64,000 bases of DNA from Butyricicoccus_A sp963601915. Its GTDB lineage: Bacteria; Bacillota; Clostridia; Oscillospirales; Butyricicoccaceae. The number at the start of each line of letters is the position of its first letter. Position 1 is the stretch's first letter. Positions 1 through 6,709 of this stretch are shown here, in pieces. The stretch lies in NCBI GenBank assembly GCA_963601915.1, contig CAVCGL010000004.1, positions 62,001-126,000 on the forward strand, in the 5' to 3' direction. Made by a program: the position numbers and the translations under genes. Under the pieces are notes generated by a model. That model was given only the letters and a program-made list of their open reading frames with translations, had not been told where the DNA came from and did not search any database.

Positions 1-348
1 GAATACGGCATCAACATTTCTTCCGCTCTGATTATTGATGTGCAGCTGGACGAAGCCCTGCAGGAAAAGGTTAAGGCGAAGGAACAGGCAAAACAGGATG
101 CAGAAAAGGCGGAACTGGACAAGCAGACTGCCATCGCACAGGGCGAAGCGGATAAAGCGCGCGCAGAAGCTGCCGCAGCAGTTACGATTACCAATGCACA
201 GGCGGAAGCAGAGGCAAATAAGATTATCTCGGATTCGATTACGGATAATCTCATTCGCATGACGGAAGCAGAAGCACGGAAAAAACACGGCTGGGTCACG
301 GTAAAGGGAGCAGATACCGTCGTTGCTGACGCGTCAAAGGGAAACTAA
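1..348 (+). CDS. SPFH/Band 7 (prohibitin-like) protein, C-terminal part
   Basis: The reading frame is open from the first base and stops with TAA at 346-348, so only the last 115 residues are visible. The visible part is a charged, Ala/Glu/Lys-rich helix (residues 18-75, e.g. KAKEQAKQDAEKAELDKQ) followed by a short tail. That is the long coiled-coil seen after the Band 7 core in prohibitin/HflK/flotillin-type proteins, which oligomerise on the cytoplasmic membrane. The preceding segment with DVQLDEAL fits the end of the Band 7 domain. An ATG at 40 exists but lies inside the domain and is unlikely to be the start. A hairpin follows at 387-418. Family assignment is fairly secure; the specific role is unknown. 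Confidence 0.75.
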   Translation, partial: EYGINISSALIIDVQLDEALQEKVKAKEQAKQDAEKAELDKQTAIAQGEADKARAEAAAAVTITNAQAEAEANKIISDSITDNLIRMTEAEARKKHGWVTVKGADTVVADASKGN

Positions 349-386
349 AGAAAAAAATCTGCTGACAATAAAATAGTTTTGCAGCA

Positions 387-418
387 AACGGCCATTCTTC
401 CTGCAAGAGTGGTCGTTT
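387..418 (+). terminator. intrinsic terminator after the SPFH gene
   Basis: The stem AACGGCCATTCTT / AAGAGTGGTCGTT encloses a 5-nt loop and runs into TTTTGTTGTTT. It lies 38 bases after the SPFH stop and before the Lrp gene. Confidence 0.75.
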
Positions 419-456
419 TGTTGTTTAAAAATTTCTGCCATGTTTTCGAGTTGTAC

Positions 457-485
457 TTTATTTTCTGGCGATTCTGTTGTATACT
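457..485 (+). promoter_or_regulatory. putative promoter of the Lrp-aminotransferase pair
   Basis: A -10 hexamer TATACT lies at 480-485. The only -35 candidate at 17 bp spacing is TTTATT (457-462), a weak match. The site is 35 bp ahead of the start codon. Confidence 0.4.
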
Positions 486-519
486 TATTAGTAATTTATG
501 AATCGCAGGAGGTTTTCTT

Positions 520-996
520 ATGCATAGAATTTTACAGCTGCTGGAACAGGATGCCCGTATTACACCGGCGCGCATTGCGAAGATGCTTGGCATGACCGAG
601 CAGGAGGTAAAGGACAGCATTCGTAAGTATGAGCGAGATGATGTCATTCTGGGCTATAAGGCGATTATTGACTGGGGCAAGATCAAGCGCGATAACGTGA
701 CTGCGTTGATTGAGGTTCGCGTGAGACCACAGACCGGCGCCGGATTTGATGAGCTGGCCCAGCGCATTTATAACCACAAGCAGGTTGTAGATATGTATCT
801 GATGAGCGGTTCCTTTGATTTCACGATCATTGTCAATGGCCGCTCCCTGCAAGAGGTTTCTCAGTTTGTATCTGAGAATCTTGCGCCGATGGAGAATGTC
901 GTTTCGACCTCGACGCACTTTGTGCTCAAAACCTATAAGAATGCAGGCATTGCGTTTAATCCAGTTGACGAAAGAGAGGATTTCCGGAATGATTGA
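520..996 (+). CDS. Lrp/AsnC family transcriptional regulator
   Basis: 158 residues, the usual length for Lrp/AsnC proteins. An N-terminal winged helix-turn-helix (about residues 1-50) is followed by a RAM/ACT-like effector domain (about 65-140) with the typical pattern AGFDELAQRIYNHKQVV...MSGSFDFTIIVNG. The start has a strong AGGAGG eight bases upstream. The gene overlaps the aminotransferase start by 8 bp (989-996), so the two are translationally coupled. The family uses amino acids as effectors to control amino acid metabolism genes; a role in controlling the neighbouring aminotransferase is inference from the coupling. The effector cannot be told from sequence. Confidence 0.9.
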   Translation: MHRILQLLEQDARITPARIAKMLGMTEQEVKDSIRKYERDDVILGYKAIIDWGKIKRDNVTALIEVRVRPQTGAGFDELAQRIYNHKQVVDMYLMSGSFDFTIIVNGRSLQEVSQFVSENLAPMENVVSTSTHFVLKTYKNAGIAFNPVDEREDFRND

Positions 997-2158
997 TTAC
1001 TCGGCTCTGATCTCGGACAAAGCACGGGAAATCAAGCCGTCCGGCATCAGAAAATTCTTTGACATCGTCAATACGATGGATGATGCGATCTCTTTGGGTG
1101 TTGGTGAGCCGGATTTCCAGACACCTTGGCAGATTCGCCGTGCAGGTATTGACTCTCTGCAGCAGGGCAAGACGTTCTATACGTCTAACTGGGGTCTGGC
1201 AGATTTGCGCAAGGAAATTTCAAACTATGCGATGGAAAATTACCATCTGGAGTACGATTATCACGATGAGATCATCGTGACGGTTGGCGGCTCTGAGGCG
1301 ATTGACAATGCTCTGCGTTCGTTCGTGTCTGATGGAGATGAAGTGCTGATTCCGGAGCCGTCCTTTGTCTGCTATACGCCGCTGGCCATGATGGCAGGCG
1401 GTGTGCCGGTTCCGCTGGAAACGCGCATGGAAGACGGCTTTAAGCTGACGGCTGAGACGCTCAAGAAGGCAATCACGCCGAAAACCAAGGTGTTGATTAT
1501 GCCGTTCCCAAACAATCCGACCGGCGCCATTATGACGCGGGAAGATTTGGAAGAAATTGCAGCGGTTTTGCGCGATACCAACATTATTGTTATTTCTGAT
1601 GAGATTTACTGCGAGCTGACCTATGGCGGCAAGCAGCATGTCTGCTTTGCGGAGCTTCCGGGTATGCGGGAGCGCACGATTGTCATCAATGGTTTTTCCA
1701 AGTCGTTTGCCATGACAGGCTGGAGACTCGGCTGGGTTATGGCACCGCGTGAGATGCTCAAGCCGCTGGTAAAAATCCACCAGTTCGGTATCATGTCCGC
1801 GCCGACGGTCAGCCAGTTTGCCGGCATCGAGGCACTGCGCACGGGCAGAGAGGACATCAAATATATGCGGGAGCAGTATGACCTGCGCCGCCGTTTTATG
1901 TACTATCGCTTGCAGGAAATCGGTATGCCATGCTTTGAACCGGAAGGTGCCTTCTATATCTTCCCATCCATTGAAAAATACATGGATGATGATGAAAAGT
2001 TCTGTGATGAACTGCTCAGAAAGAAGAAGGTCGCTGTTGTTCCGGGCAGCGCATTCGGTGAGAGCGGACGCGGACACGTTCGTATTTCGTATTCGTATTC
2101 CATGATGCATCTGGAAACAGCAATGGAACGTATCGAGGAATTTGTACAGGAATTATAA
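989..2158 (+). CDS. PLP-dependent class I/II aminotransferase
   Basis: 389 residues from the ATG at 989. A longer in-frame open stretch begins at 815 but runs inside the Lrp gene and is not coding. The PLP-binding lysine is K238 in SFSKSFAMTGWRLGW, with the usual PFPNNPTG and SDEIYCEL segments ahead of it and the C-terminal Arg in GHVRISYS. This is the aspartate aminotransferase fold of the PatA/AspB group, which in Firmicutes often acts on aromatic or branched amino acids. An aromatic substrate would fit the aro operon further on, but sequence alone does not settle it. It is coupled to the upstream Lrp gene. Confidence 0.92.
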   Translation: MIDYSALISDKAREIKPSGIRKFFDIVNTMDDAISLGVGEPDFQTPWQIRRAGIDSLQQGKTFYTSNWGLADLRKEISNYAMENYHLEYDYHDEIIVTVGGSEAIDNALRSFVSDGDEVLIPEPSFVCYTPLAMMAGGVPVPLETRMEDGFKLTAETLKKAITPKTKVLIMPFPNNPTGAIMTREDLEEIAAVLRDTNIIVISDEIYCELTYGGKQHVCFAELPGMRERTIVINGFSKSFAMTGWRLGWVMAPREMLKPLVKIHQFGIMSAPTVSQFAGIEALRTGREDIKYMREQYDLRRRFMYYRLQEIGMPCFEPEGAFYIFPSIEKYMDDDEKFCDELLRKKKVAVVPGSAFGESGRGHVRISYSYSMMHLETAMERIEEFVQEL

Positions 2159-2169
2159 TTCCAATTAGC

Positions 2170-2211
2170 AATGGCAGAGAACAGAGTCTGATCTGTCTCT
2201 GCCATTTTTTG
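2170..2211 (+). terminator. terminator of the Lrp-aminotransferase operon
   Basis: The stem AATGGCAGAGA-ACAGA / TCTGT-CTCTGCCATT is followed by a T run (2205-2210). It starts 11 bases after the aminotransferase stop. Confidence 0.85.
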
Positions 2212-2215
2212 TGCC

Positions 2216-2273
2216 GCATAACTGTGCTGGTAAAATAATAAAAAATTGTACATTTTATTGTGCACAGTTATGC
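2216..2273. promoter_or_regulatory. 12-bp perfect inverted repeat ahead of the B6 salvage genes (candidate operator)
   Basis: GCATAACTGTGC (2216-2227) and its exact reverse complement GCACAGTTATGC (2262-2273) are separated by 34 bp. The right arm ends 2 bp before a perfect -10 TATAAT (2276-2281), and no good -35 exists at normal spacing. Such a dyad at a promoter lacking a -35 suits binding by an activator or repressor. The regulator is not identified; the MocR-type gene at 32690 is one candidate by function class only. Confidence 0.55.
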
Positions 2274-2275
2274 GA

Positions 2276-2281
2276 TATAAT
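2276..2281 (+). promoter_or_regulatory. -10 element of the ECF S component-pdxK operon
   Basis: TATAAT 41 bp before the start codon at 2323. The 17-bp-spaced -35 position reads TTTATT, a poor match, so transcription may need an activator bound to the adjacent dyad. Confidence 0.5.
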
Positions 2282-2322
2282 GACTGCAATGAAAAAATAA
2301 CTTCTGTACGAGGTGATATGAC

Positions 2323-2862
2323 ATGAGTAATTCAAAATACACAACGCGATTTCTATGTCTGACGGCAGTTATGGCTGCGATCACTTGCATTGCGACAATG
2401 GTGATCCAGATTCCGATTCCGTTGGGCTATGCCCATCTTGGCGATGCGTTTATTTTGCTGACCGTTTTGTTTGTCGGCAGAAAATCCGGTATCTGGGCGG
2501 GCGGCATTGGCTCTGCTCTGGCGGATTTGCTGACCGGTTATGCATACTGGGCCATTCCGACCTTTATCATTAAGTCGTTGATGGCGTACTTTGTTGGAAA
2601 AATTGCGTATAAAGAGGATACATGCAAGCTGTTTTCTGTGAGAACGCTGATTGCCTGCGTTGTCGGCATGGTTTGGATGGTTGTCGGCTATACCGTAGCT
2701 GGTGCGTTCTTGTACGGCGGACTGGCACAGGGTCTGGCTTCGACACCGGGACTTTCCGTCAAGGCAGTACTCAATCTGGCTGTTTGCTACGGTGTCGGCG
2801 CACTGCTTGAAAAAGCAAAGGTTCGCACATTCCTCACGACAGATAGAAAGGGTCGTGCATGA
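2323..2862 (+). CDS. ECF transporter S component (candidate vitamin B6 uptake)
   Basis: 179 residues, nearly all hydrophobic, with about six membrane segments. The pattern PIPLGYAHLGDAFILLTVLFVG near residues 30-50 and the short length are typical of the substrate-binding S subunits of energy-coupling factor transporters, which pair with a shared EcfA/A'/T module (not in this window). The stop overlaps the kinase start (ATGA at 2859-2862), so the two are coupled. Since the partner is a pyridoxal kinase-like enzyme, the likely substrate is pyridoxine, pyridoxal or pyridoxamine. That substrate is inference from context; S components for other vitamins look alike. The start is preceded by GAGGTGATATGAC. 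Confidence 0.8.
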   Translation: MSNSKYTTRFLCLTAVMAAITCIATMVIQIPIPLGYAHLGDAFILLTVLFVGRKSGIWAGGIGSALADLLTGYAYWAIPTFIIKSLMAYFVGKIAYKEDTCKLFSVRTLIACVVGMVWMVVGYTVAGAFLYGGLAQGLASTPGLSVKAVLNLAVCYGVGALLEKAKVRTFLTTDRKGRA

Positions 2863-3692
2863 TAGATCACAACAGACAAAAGAAGATTGCTGTTATCAAT
2901 GACTTTTCCGGCTTTGGACGCTGCTCAATTGCAGTGTCCATGCCGATTTTGTCTGCCTTGAAGGTACAGTGCTGTCCGGTACCGACGTCGATTTTTTCCA
3001 ATCATACCGGCTTTCCGCAGTTCTTTTTTGATGATTACACGGATAAAATGCAGACGTATATTGATAACTGGAAAAAGCTTGGTTTGCAGTTCAATGGCAT
3101 TCAGACCGGCTTTCTTGGCTCTGAGCAGCAGATTGCCATCGTGCAGAAATTTATTGAGGATTTTTGCACAGCGCATACAATCGTGATTATTGATCCGGTT
3201 ATGGGAGATCACGGCAAAATGTATCCGACATATACAGAGGGCATGTGTCAGTCGATGAAGAAGCTGGTGGCCTATGCAGATATTCTGACACCGAATTTGA
3301 CAGAGGCTTGCATTCTGACCGATACGCCATTTCATGAAGGGCATTGGACCATGAAGGAACTGGATGCACTCGCGCGTAAATTGGCAGAGCAGGGACCAGA
3401 AAAGATTGTCATTACCGGTATTCCGCAAAAGGCGTATGTTTCCAATTTGATTTATGAAAAGAGCGGGGAAGCCAAACTGCTGCGCACACAGCGCATCGGC
3501 AGCGAGCGCTCTGGCACCGGCGATGTGTTTTCTTCGATTATCGCGGCAGATGCCGTCAACCATGTGCCATTTGAAGATTCCGTGCGCAAGGCATCCCACT
3601 TTATTAAGAAATGTATTCTGCGTTCCATTGAATTGGGATTGCCAAAGACCGATGGCGTTTGCTTTGAAGAATACTTGACTACGTTGAAATAA
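2859..3692 (+). CDS. pdxK: pyridoxal/pyridoxamine kinase (PdxK/PdxY type)
   Basis: 277 residues of the ribokinase-like fold. Landmarks are DPVMGD at 112-117, TPNLTEA near 144-150 (substrate and Mg-ATP region) and the anion-hole/catalytic motif GTGD at 219-222. It phosphorylates B6 vitamers to PLP or its precursors. It overlaps the ECF S component by 4 bp and is followed after 17 bp by a radical SAM gene, so the three probably form one salvage transcript. PLP made here would serve the aminotransferase and other PLP enzymes. The alternative ThiD-like activity is less likely given the PdxK-type N-terminus (NDFSGFGRCSI). Confidence 0.88.
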   Translation: MIDHNRQKKIAVINDFSGFGRCSIAVSMPILSALKVQCCPVPTSIFSNHTGFPQFFFDDYTDKMQTYIDNWKKLGLQFNGIQTGFLGSEQQIAIVQKFIEDFCTAHTIVIIDPVMGDHGKMYPTYTEGMCQSMKKLVAYADILTPNLTEACILTDTPFHEGHWTMKELDALARKLAEQGPEKIVITGIPQKAYVSNLIYEKSGEAKLLRTQRIGSERSGTGDVFSSIIAADAVNHVPFEDSVRKASHFIKKCILRSIELGLPKTDGVCFEEYLTTLK

Positions 3693-3709
3693 CAAGGAGC
3701 GATCCTGCA

Positions 3710-4327
3710 ATGAAAAAAGAAATGACGATTGTATATGATGTACACGATGGGCTGTACATCAATTTGACCAACCGCTGTCCGTGTGCCTGTACGTTTTGTC
3801 TGCGTCAGACCATGGATACCGTGGGAAAATCCGGTGGGCTGTGGCTGGAGCATGAGCCGAGCATCGAAGAGGTAAAGAAAGCCATTGACGGTGTGAATCT
3901 GCATCGCTATGCGGAGGTCGTATTCTGCGGCTTTGGCGAGCCGACGGAACGGTTAGATACGCTGCTGGAAACGGCAGCATATATCAAGCAGATCTGTCCG
4001 GACAAAAAAATTCGCATAAACACCAATGGTCTCGGCGATTTGGTCAATGGAGAATCCATTGCGCCAAAGCTGCGCGGCTTGATTGATGTCGTGTCGGTGA
4101 GCCTCAATACGCCAAATGCACAAGAATATCTCAAGCTGACGCGTAGCAAGTTTGGCGAGCAGTCGTTTGATGCGATGCTGGCATTTGCAAAGAGTGCCGG
4201 TGAACAGGGAATTGAGGTTGTGATGACAACGGTTGACACGACAATTTCTCATGAAGAAGAGAAACAGTGTCAAGCTATTTGTGATCGCATTGGCGCCCGC
4301 TACCGCATCCGTCCTTGGGAGGATTAA
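3710..4327 (+). CDS. TatD-associated type radical SAM protein
   Basis: 205 residues. The iron-sulphur cysteines are C23, C27 and C30 (CX3CX2C within NRCPCACTFC), and the SAM-binding motif GFGEPT is at 74-79. The short single-domain form and the N-terminus (DGLYINLTNRC) resemble the radical SAM family usually found linked to TatD nucleases. No TatD gene is adjacent here; instead it follows pdxK by 17 bp. The reaction is unknown for the family. AAGGAG precedes the start by ten bases. A strong hairpin terminator follows at 4435. Confidence 0.8.
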   Translation: MKKEMTIVYDVHDGLYINLTNRCPCACTFCLRQTMDTVGKSGGLWLEHEPSIEEVKKAIDGVNLHRYAEVVFCGFGEPTERLDTLLETAAYIKQICPDKKIRINTNGLGDLVNGESIAPKLRGLIDVVSVSLNTPNAQEYLKLTRSKFGEQSFDAMLAFAKSAGEQGIEVVMTTVDTTISHEEEKQCQAICDRIGARYRIRPWED

Positions 4328-4401
4328 GACCGCAATATTTCGATATGAAATAAATTGAGATTTTTTTGGAGAATCTGCATATTTTTTGTACGGAATGCGG
4401 A

Positions 4402-4430
4402 TTGTAAACAATATGTAAACGTGATAGGAT
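4402..4430 (+). promoter_or_regulatory. putative promoter before the MATE gene
   Basis: TTGTAA (4402-4407), 17 bp spacer, TAGGAT (4425-4430). The expected start near 4437 falls inside the hairpin at 4435-4457, so the transcript would begin within or at a terminator. Either this promoter is fortuitous or the leader has a start-site hairpin. Confidence 0.3.
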
Positions 4431-4434
4431 AAAC

Positions 4435-4466
4435 TGGTACCGGATTTTCCGGTACCAATTTTTTTG
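4435..4466 (+). terminator. terminator between the radical SAM and MATE genes
   Basis: A perfect 10-bp stem TGGTACCGGA / TCCGGTACCA with a TTT loop is followed by ATTTTTTTTG. Only 19 bases separate the T run from the MATE start codon. Confidence 0.85.
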
Positions 4467-4484
4467 TAAGAGGATAGAAAATAT

Positions 4485-5843
4485 ATGAAAGATATGACAA
4501 AAGGAAATCCGACGCGGTTGATTTTGCAATTTGCGATTCCACTGCTCATCGGACAGCTGTTCCAGCAGGTGTATAGCCTGACGGATACGCGCATTGTCGG
4601 CAGCTTTTTGGGAGAGAATGCACTGGCGGCTGTCGGTGCGACAAACTCGCTCAATTCGCTGGTTATCGGCTTTTTGATGGGCATGACCAATGGCTTTGCG
4701 ATTGTCACGGCGCGTTTTTTTGGTTCCGGTGATAAAAAGAGCATGAAGAAGGCCATTGCAGGTACCATTGTTTTGAGTGCCGGTACGATTATTGTGCTTA
4801 CCTTGCTGTCGGTTGGCTTCCTGAAGCCACTGCTTCGCGTATTGAACACGCCGGAAGATTTGCTGCCGCTTGCCTGTTCGTATTTTCGTGTGATTTTGCT
4901 CGGTATGATTGTCACGGTATTTTATAATGCCTGCGCAGCGACACTGCGTGCGGTAGGAGACAGTATTACGCCGCTGATTTTCCTGTTAGTCGCTACGATT
5001 GGCAATGTTGGATTGGATCTGCTGCTCATCTGCGTGTTCCATATGGGCGTTGCCAGCGCCGCGTGCGCAACGGTATTCTCGCAGTTCATTTCGGTTGTCA
5101 TGTGCCTGATATTTATCAAGGTTAAATACCCGGAGCTGGTTCCATCACGAGAAGATTTCTCTCGTTTTCTGCATGACTCGCATGTGTTTAAATGGATGTA
5201 CAGCACCGGTCTCTCCATGGGATTTATGCTGTCTCTGGTCAATTTGGGTTCTGTCGTGCTGCAGAGTGCCATCAACTCTTTTGGCGCCAATATCATCGTC
5301 GCGCACACGGCGGCACGCAAGCTGACAGAGCTGTTCATGATGCCGTATTCGGTTCTTGCCACGACGATGGCGACATATTGCAGCCAGAATCTCGGCGCAG
5401 GCAAGCTCAAGCGCATCAAACAAGGCATCTGGCGGGCGTTGATTTTGTCGTGGTGCTGGTGCCTCATCGTTGTGCTGATGGCGTATACCATTGTCCCGTC
5501 GCTTGTCTATATGGTTACCGGTACACATGTGCCAGAGATTATTGAAACCGCATCGCTGTATCTCCGTATCAATACCGTGCTGTATTTTGTCACGGTTGTC
5601 ATTTCTGTATTGCGCAATTCGTTGCAGGGTATGGGCGATATGGTCACGCCGCTGGTATCCAGTGCCATTGAATTGATCGGCAAGGTTGCAGTCGTGTTCC
5701 TGTTGGTACCGCATTTGGCGTACATGGGTGTCATTTTGTCCGAGCCGATTATCTGGTGTATTATGGTTATTCCGCTGATTGTTCAGATTTTGTTCGGCAA
5801 ACGATTCCGAGACTTGAGAGAAGAATCCAAGCAGACAGCATAA
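4485..5843 (+). CDS. MATE family efflux transporter
   Basis: 452 residues, the usual MATE length, with about 12 hydrophobic segments in two similar halves. The N-terminus MKDMTKGNPTRLILQFAIPL and QLFQQVYSLTDTRIVGSFLG is the classic opening of the NorM/DinF-like group, where the Q..Y...D segment marks helix 1. These proteins export drugs or metabolites with Na+ or H+. The gene stands alone between two terminators (4435 and 5858). AGAGGAT provides the ribosome binding site. Its substrate cannot be told from sequence. Confidence 0.9.
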   Translation: MKDMTKGNPTRLILQFAIPLLIGQLFQQVYSLTDTRIVGSFLGENALAAVGATNSLNSLVIGFLMGMTNGFAIVTARFFGSGDKKSMKKAIAGTIVLSAGTIIVLTLLSVGFLKPLLRVLNTPEDLLPLACSYFRVILLGMIVTVFYNACAATLRAVGDSITPLIFLLVATIGNVGLDLLLICVFHMGVASAACATVFSQFISVVMCLIFIKVKYPELVPSREDFSRFLHDSHVFKWMYSTGLSMGFMLSLVNLGSVVLQSAINSFGANIIVAHTAARKLTELFMMPYSVLATTMATYCSQNLGAGKLKRIKQGIWRALILSWCWCLIVVLMAYTIVPSLVYMVTGTHVPEIIETASLYLRINTVLYFVTVVISVLRNSLQGMGDMVTPLVSSAIELIGKVAVVFLLVPHLAYMGVILSEPIIWCIMVIPLIVQILFGKRFRDLREESKQTA

Positions 5844-5857
5844 TAGCATAGATAAAC

Positions 5858-5892
5858 AAAAATCCCGTTGGAATAATCCAACGGGATTTTTT
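5858..5892. terminator. bidirectional hairpin terminator after the MATE gene
   Basis: AATCCCGTTGGA / TCCAACGGGATT with loop ATAA; T6 on the plus side and A5 before the stem, so it can stop transcripts from either side. Confidence 0.85.
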
Positions 5893-5911
5893 AAAATGAA
5901 AGGAGTAAAAA

Positions 5912-6019
5912 ATGAAAAAGAAAAGATATAATCAATTCACACTCAGTCTTACTGAATGGAGCTTATTGGTTGTCTGCCGCTTTCCAGCTATTGCTGCGGT
6001 CGGACAGTTGACCGTTTGA
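5912..6019 (+). CDS. possible 35-residue small peptide
   Basis: ATG at 5912 with an excellent ribosome binding site (AAAGGAG, 6-7 bases upstream) opens a frame MKKKRYNQFTLSLTEWSLL... that ends at TGA 6017-6019. The peptide has a basic start and a moderately hydrophobic second half. The equivalent places in the two neighbouring modules do not preserve the frame (30 codons with unrelated sequence, and MKKYKSD only). The good start signal may therefore be the complement of an anti-Shine-Dalgarno tract in a minus-strand RNA. Function unknown. Confidence 0.25.
   Translation: MKKKRYNQFTLSLTEWSLLVVCRFPAIAAVGQLTV
5966..6013. repeat. structured element, copy 1
   Basis: Shares TTGTCTGCCGCTTT (5970-5983) with the copy at 6275-6318. 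It folds as TGTC..CCG, an inner stem CAGC-TATT-GCTG, then CGG..GACA. In the other copy the inner stem is GAAT-TAG-ATTC: the pairing is kept while the bases differ. Confidence 0.5.
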
Positions 6020-6178
6020 GTTAAACTATGTTTTAAGTCGCGTGTTTTTTTGTTTTCCTTAACTCTGGTATTAGTATACCGCAAAATCCCCGGCTTTGCG
6101 TGACCATATGAAGAACTCTTTTTGAAGAAATGTAGAAGAAATTATTGCGAAAATATGAATAACAGAAGCATGAAAAAA

Positions 6179-6205
6179 GCCGCGGTATGATCCGCGGCAA
6201 TTTTT
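6179..6205. terminator. bidirectional hairpin between units 1 and 2
   Basis: GCCGCGG-TATGAT-CCGCGGC (6179-6198) with A6 on the left and AATTTTT on the right, so it works best for minus-strand transcripts. Confidence 0.7.
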
Positions 6206-6274
6206 CGGAAAGGAGAAAGAAAAAGAAAAATATATGAATCTTTTCCGGCAGATTTGCCGAGAAAAGAGAAATAA

Positions 6275-6318
6275 GTTGTCTGCCGCTTTTGAATTAGATT
6301 CTGGCCGGGCAGCTGGCC
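6275..6318. repeat. structured element, copy 2
   Basis: Contains TTGTCTGCCGCTTT (6276-6289), an inner stem GAAT-TAG-ATTC and a closing arm GGGCAG (CTGCC/GGCAG). See copy 1 at 5966. Confidence 0.5.
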
Positions 6319-6345
6319 TGAGGTAGAGATGCTTCATTTGTTTAT

Positions 6346-6365
6346 CTGATATTATCATACACGAT
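6346..6365. repeat. promoter-like 20-mer, copy A
   Basis: CTGATATTATCATACACGAT differs at one base from the 20-mer at 6600-6619. On the minus strand it supplies TATGAT plus the start-site context of unit 2. Confidence 0.6.
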
Positions 6366-6456
6366 CCGATCCAAAAAATGGTGACGAAATTTGAAAGAAA
6401 ATTTAAATAATTCTTGGAAAAATTATGTCTGAATTGTAACGATTGCCAAAGATAGA

Positions 6457-6601
6457 TAAAAACACCGCGGGTTTAATCCGCGGTGTTTTTAAAAGAAAGG
6501 AAAAAATATGAAAAAATATAAGAGTGATTGAAACAGAAGAAAAGAGGAACCTCTGCTTCGTTAGGAAGAGTCTTTGTTGCTGTGCATTTCTCATCTGCAC
6601 T
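6457..6601 (-). ncRNA. candidate small RNA, unit 3
   Basis: Minus strand: -10 TATGAT (plus 6613-6608), AATACC, candidate start at 6601, a 5' stem GTGCA/TGCAC (loop GATGAGAAA), a small hairpin GAGG-TT-CCTC, a pyrimidine tract TTTTTTCCTTTCTTTT opposite 6491-6506, and a hairpin ACACCGCGG/CCGCGGTGT followed by T5. The length is about 145 nt. The structured core of units 1 and 2 is not preserved here. Confidence 0.4.
6458..6490. terminator. bidirectional hairpin between units 2 and 3
   Basis: AACACCGCGG-GTTTAAT-CCGCGGTGTT with A5 on the left and T5 on the right. Confidence 0.75.
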
Positions 6602-6619
6602 GGTATTATCATACACGAT
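6600..6619. repeat. promoter-like 20-mer, copy B
   Basis: CTGGTATTATCATACACGAT, 19 of 20 identical to 6346-6365. A weaker relative (CTGGTATTAGTATACCGC) lies at 6065-6082. Confidence 0.6.
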
Positions 6620-6679
6620 TTTCCACTGGAATGCATGAACAAAAATAGAAAACTTTGTAGACAAAATGTGAACAAAAAA

Positions 6680-6701
6680 GAAAGCTCCCAAAAGAGCTTT
6701 C
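6680..6701. terminator. terminator of the aro operon (also works on plus)
   Basis: GAAAGCTC-CCAAAA-GAGCTTTC with A6 on the left and T5 on the right. It ends 9 bp from the aroEK stop and would also stop plus-strand transcripts from the array. Confidence 0.85.
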
Positions 6702-6709
6702 TTTTTACC

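Larger units (their letters stand above)
5857..6066 (-). ncRNA. candidate small RNA, unit 1 of a three-unit array
   Basis: Read on the minus strand: -10 TATACT (plus 6078-6073), then AATACC and a candidate start at 6066. A 5' stem follows (GAGTTAA/TTAACTC, plus 6018-6024 with 6059-6065), then a structured core (5966-6013), a pyrimidine tract containing ACTCCTTTCAT opposite 5896-5906, and a hairpin ATCCCGTTGGA/TCCAACGGGAT ending in T5. The predicted length is about 210 nt. The tract could pair with Shine-Dalgarno regions. No convincing -35 was found. On the plus strand the same DNA carries a 35-codon open frame at 5912, so strand choice is inference. Confidence 0.4.
6173..6347 (-). ncRNA. candidate small RNA, unit 2
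   Basis: Minus strand: -10 TATGAT (plus 6359-6354), AATATC, candidate start at 6347, a short 5' stem AGAT/ATCT, the structured core opposite 6275-6318, a pyrimidine tract TTTCTCCTTTCC opposite 6208-6219, and a hairpin GCCGCGG/CCGCGGC followed by T6 (plus A6173-6178). The length is about 175 nt. The order of parts matches unit 1. Confidence 0.4.

Noticed and set aside
815..988. N-terminal extension of the aminotransferase
   Set aside because: It runs in another frame inside the Lrp gene; the ATG at 989 matches the family start.
5912..6019. 35-residue peptide as a type I toxin
   Set aside because: Only moderately hydrophobic, no clear membrane helix, and the frame is not kept in the sister modules. 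Kept only as a low-confidence CDS.
6079..6103. CACGCAAAGCC on the minus strand, a phrase found in c-di-GMP-I riboswitches
   Set aside because: The other conserved parts of that riboswitch are missing around it, and it lies upstream of the proposed start.
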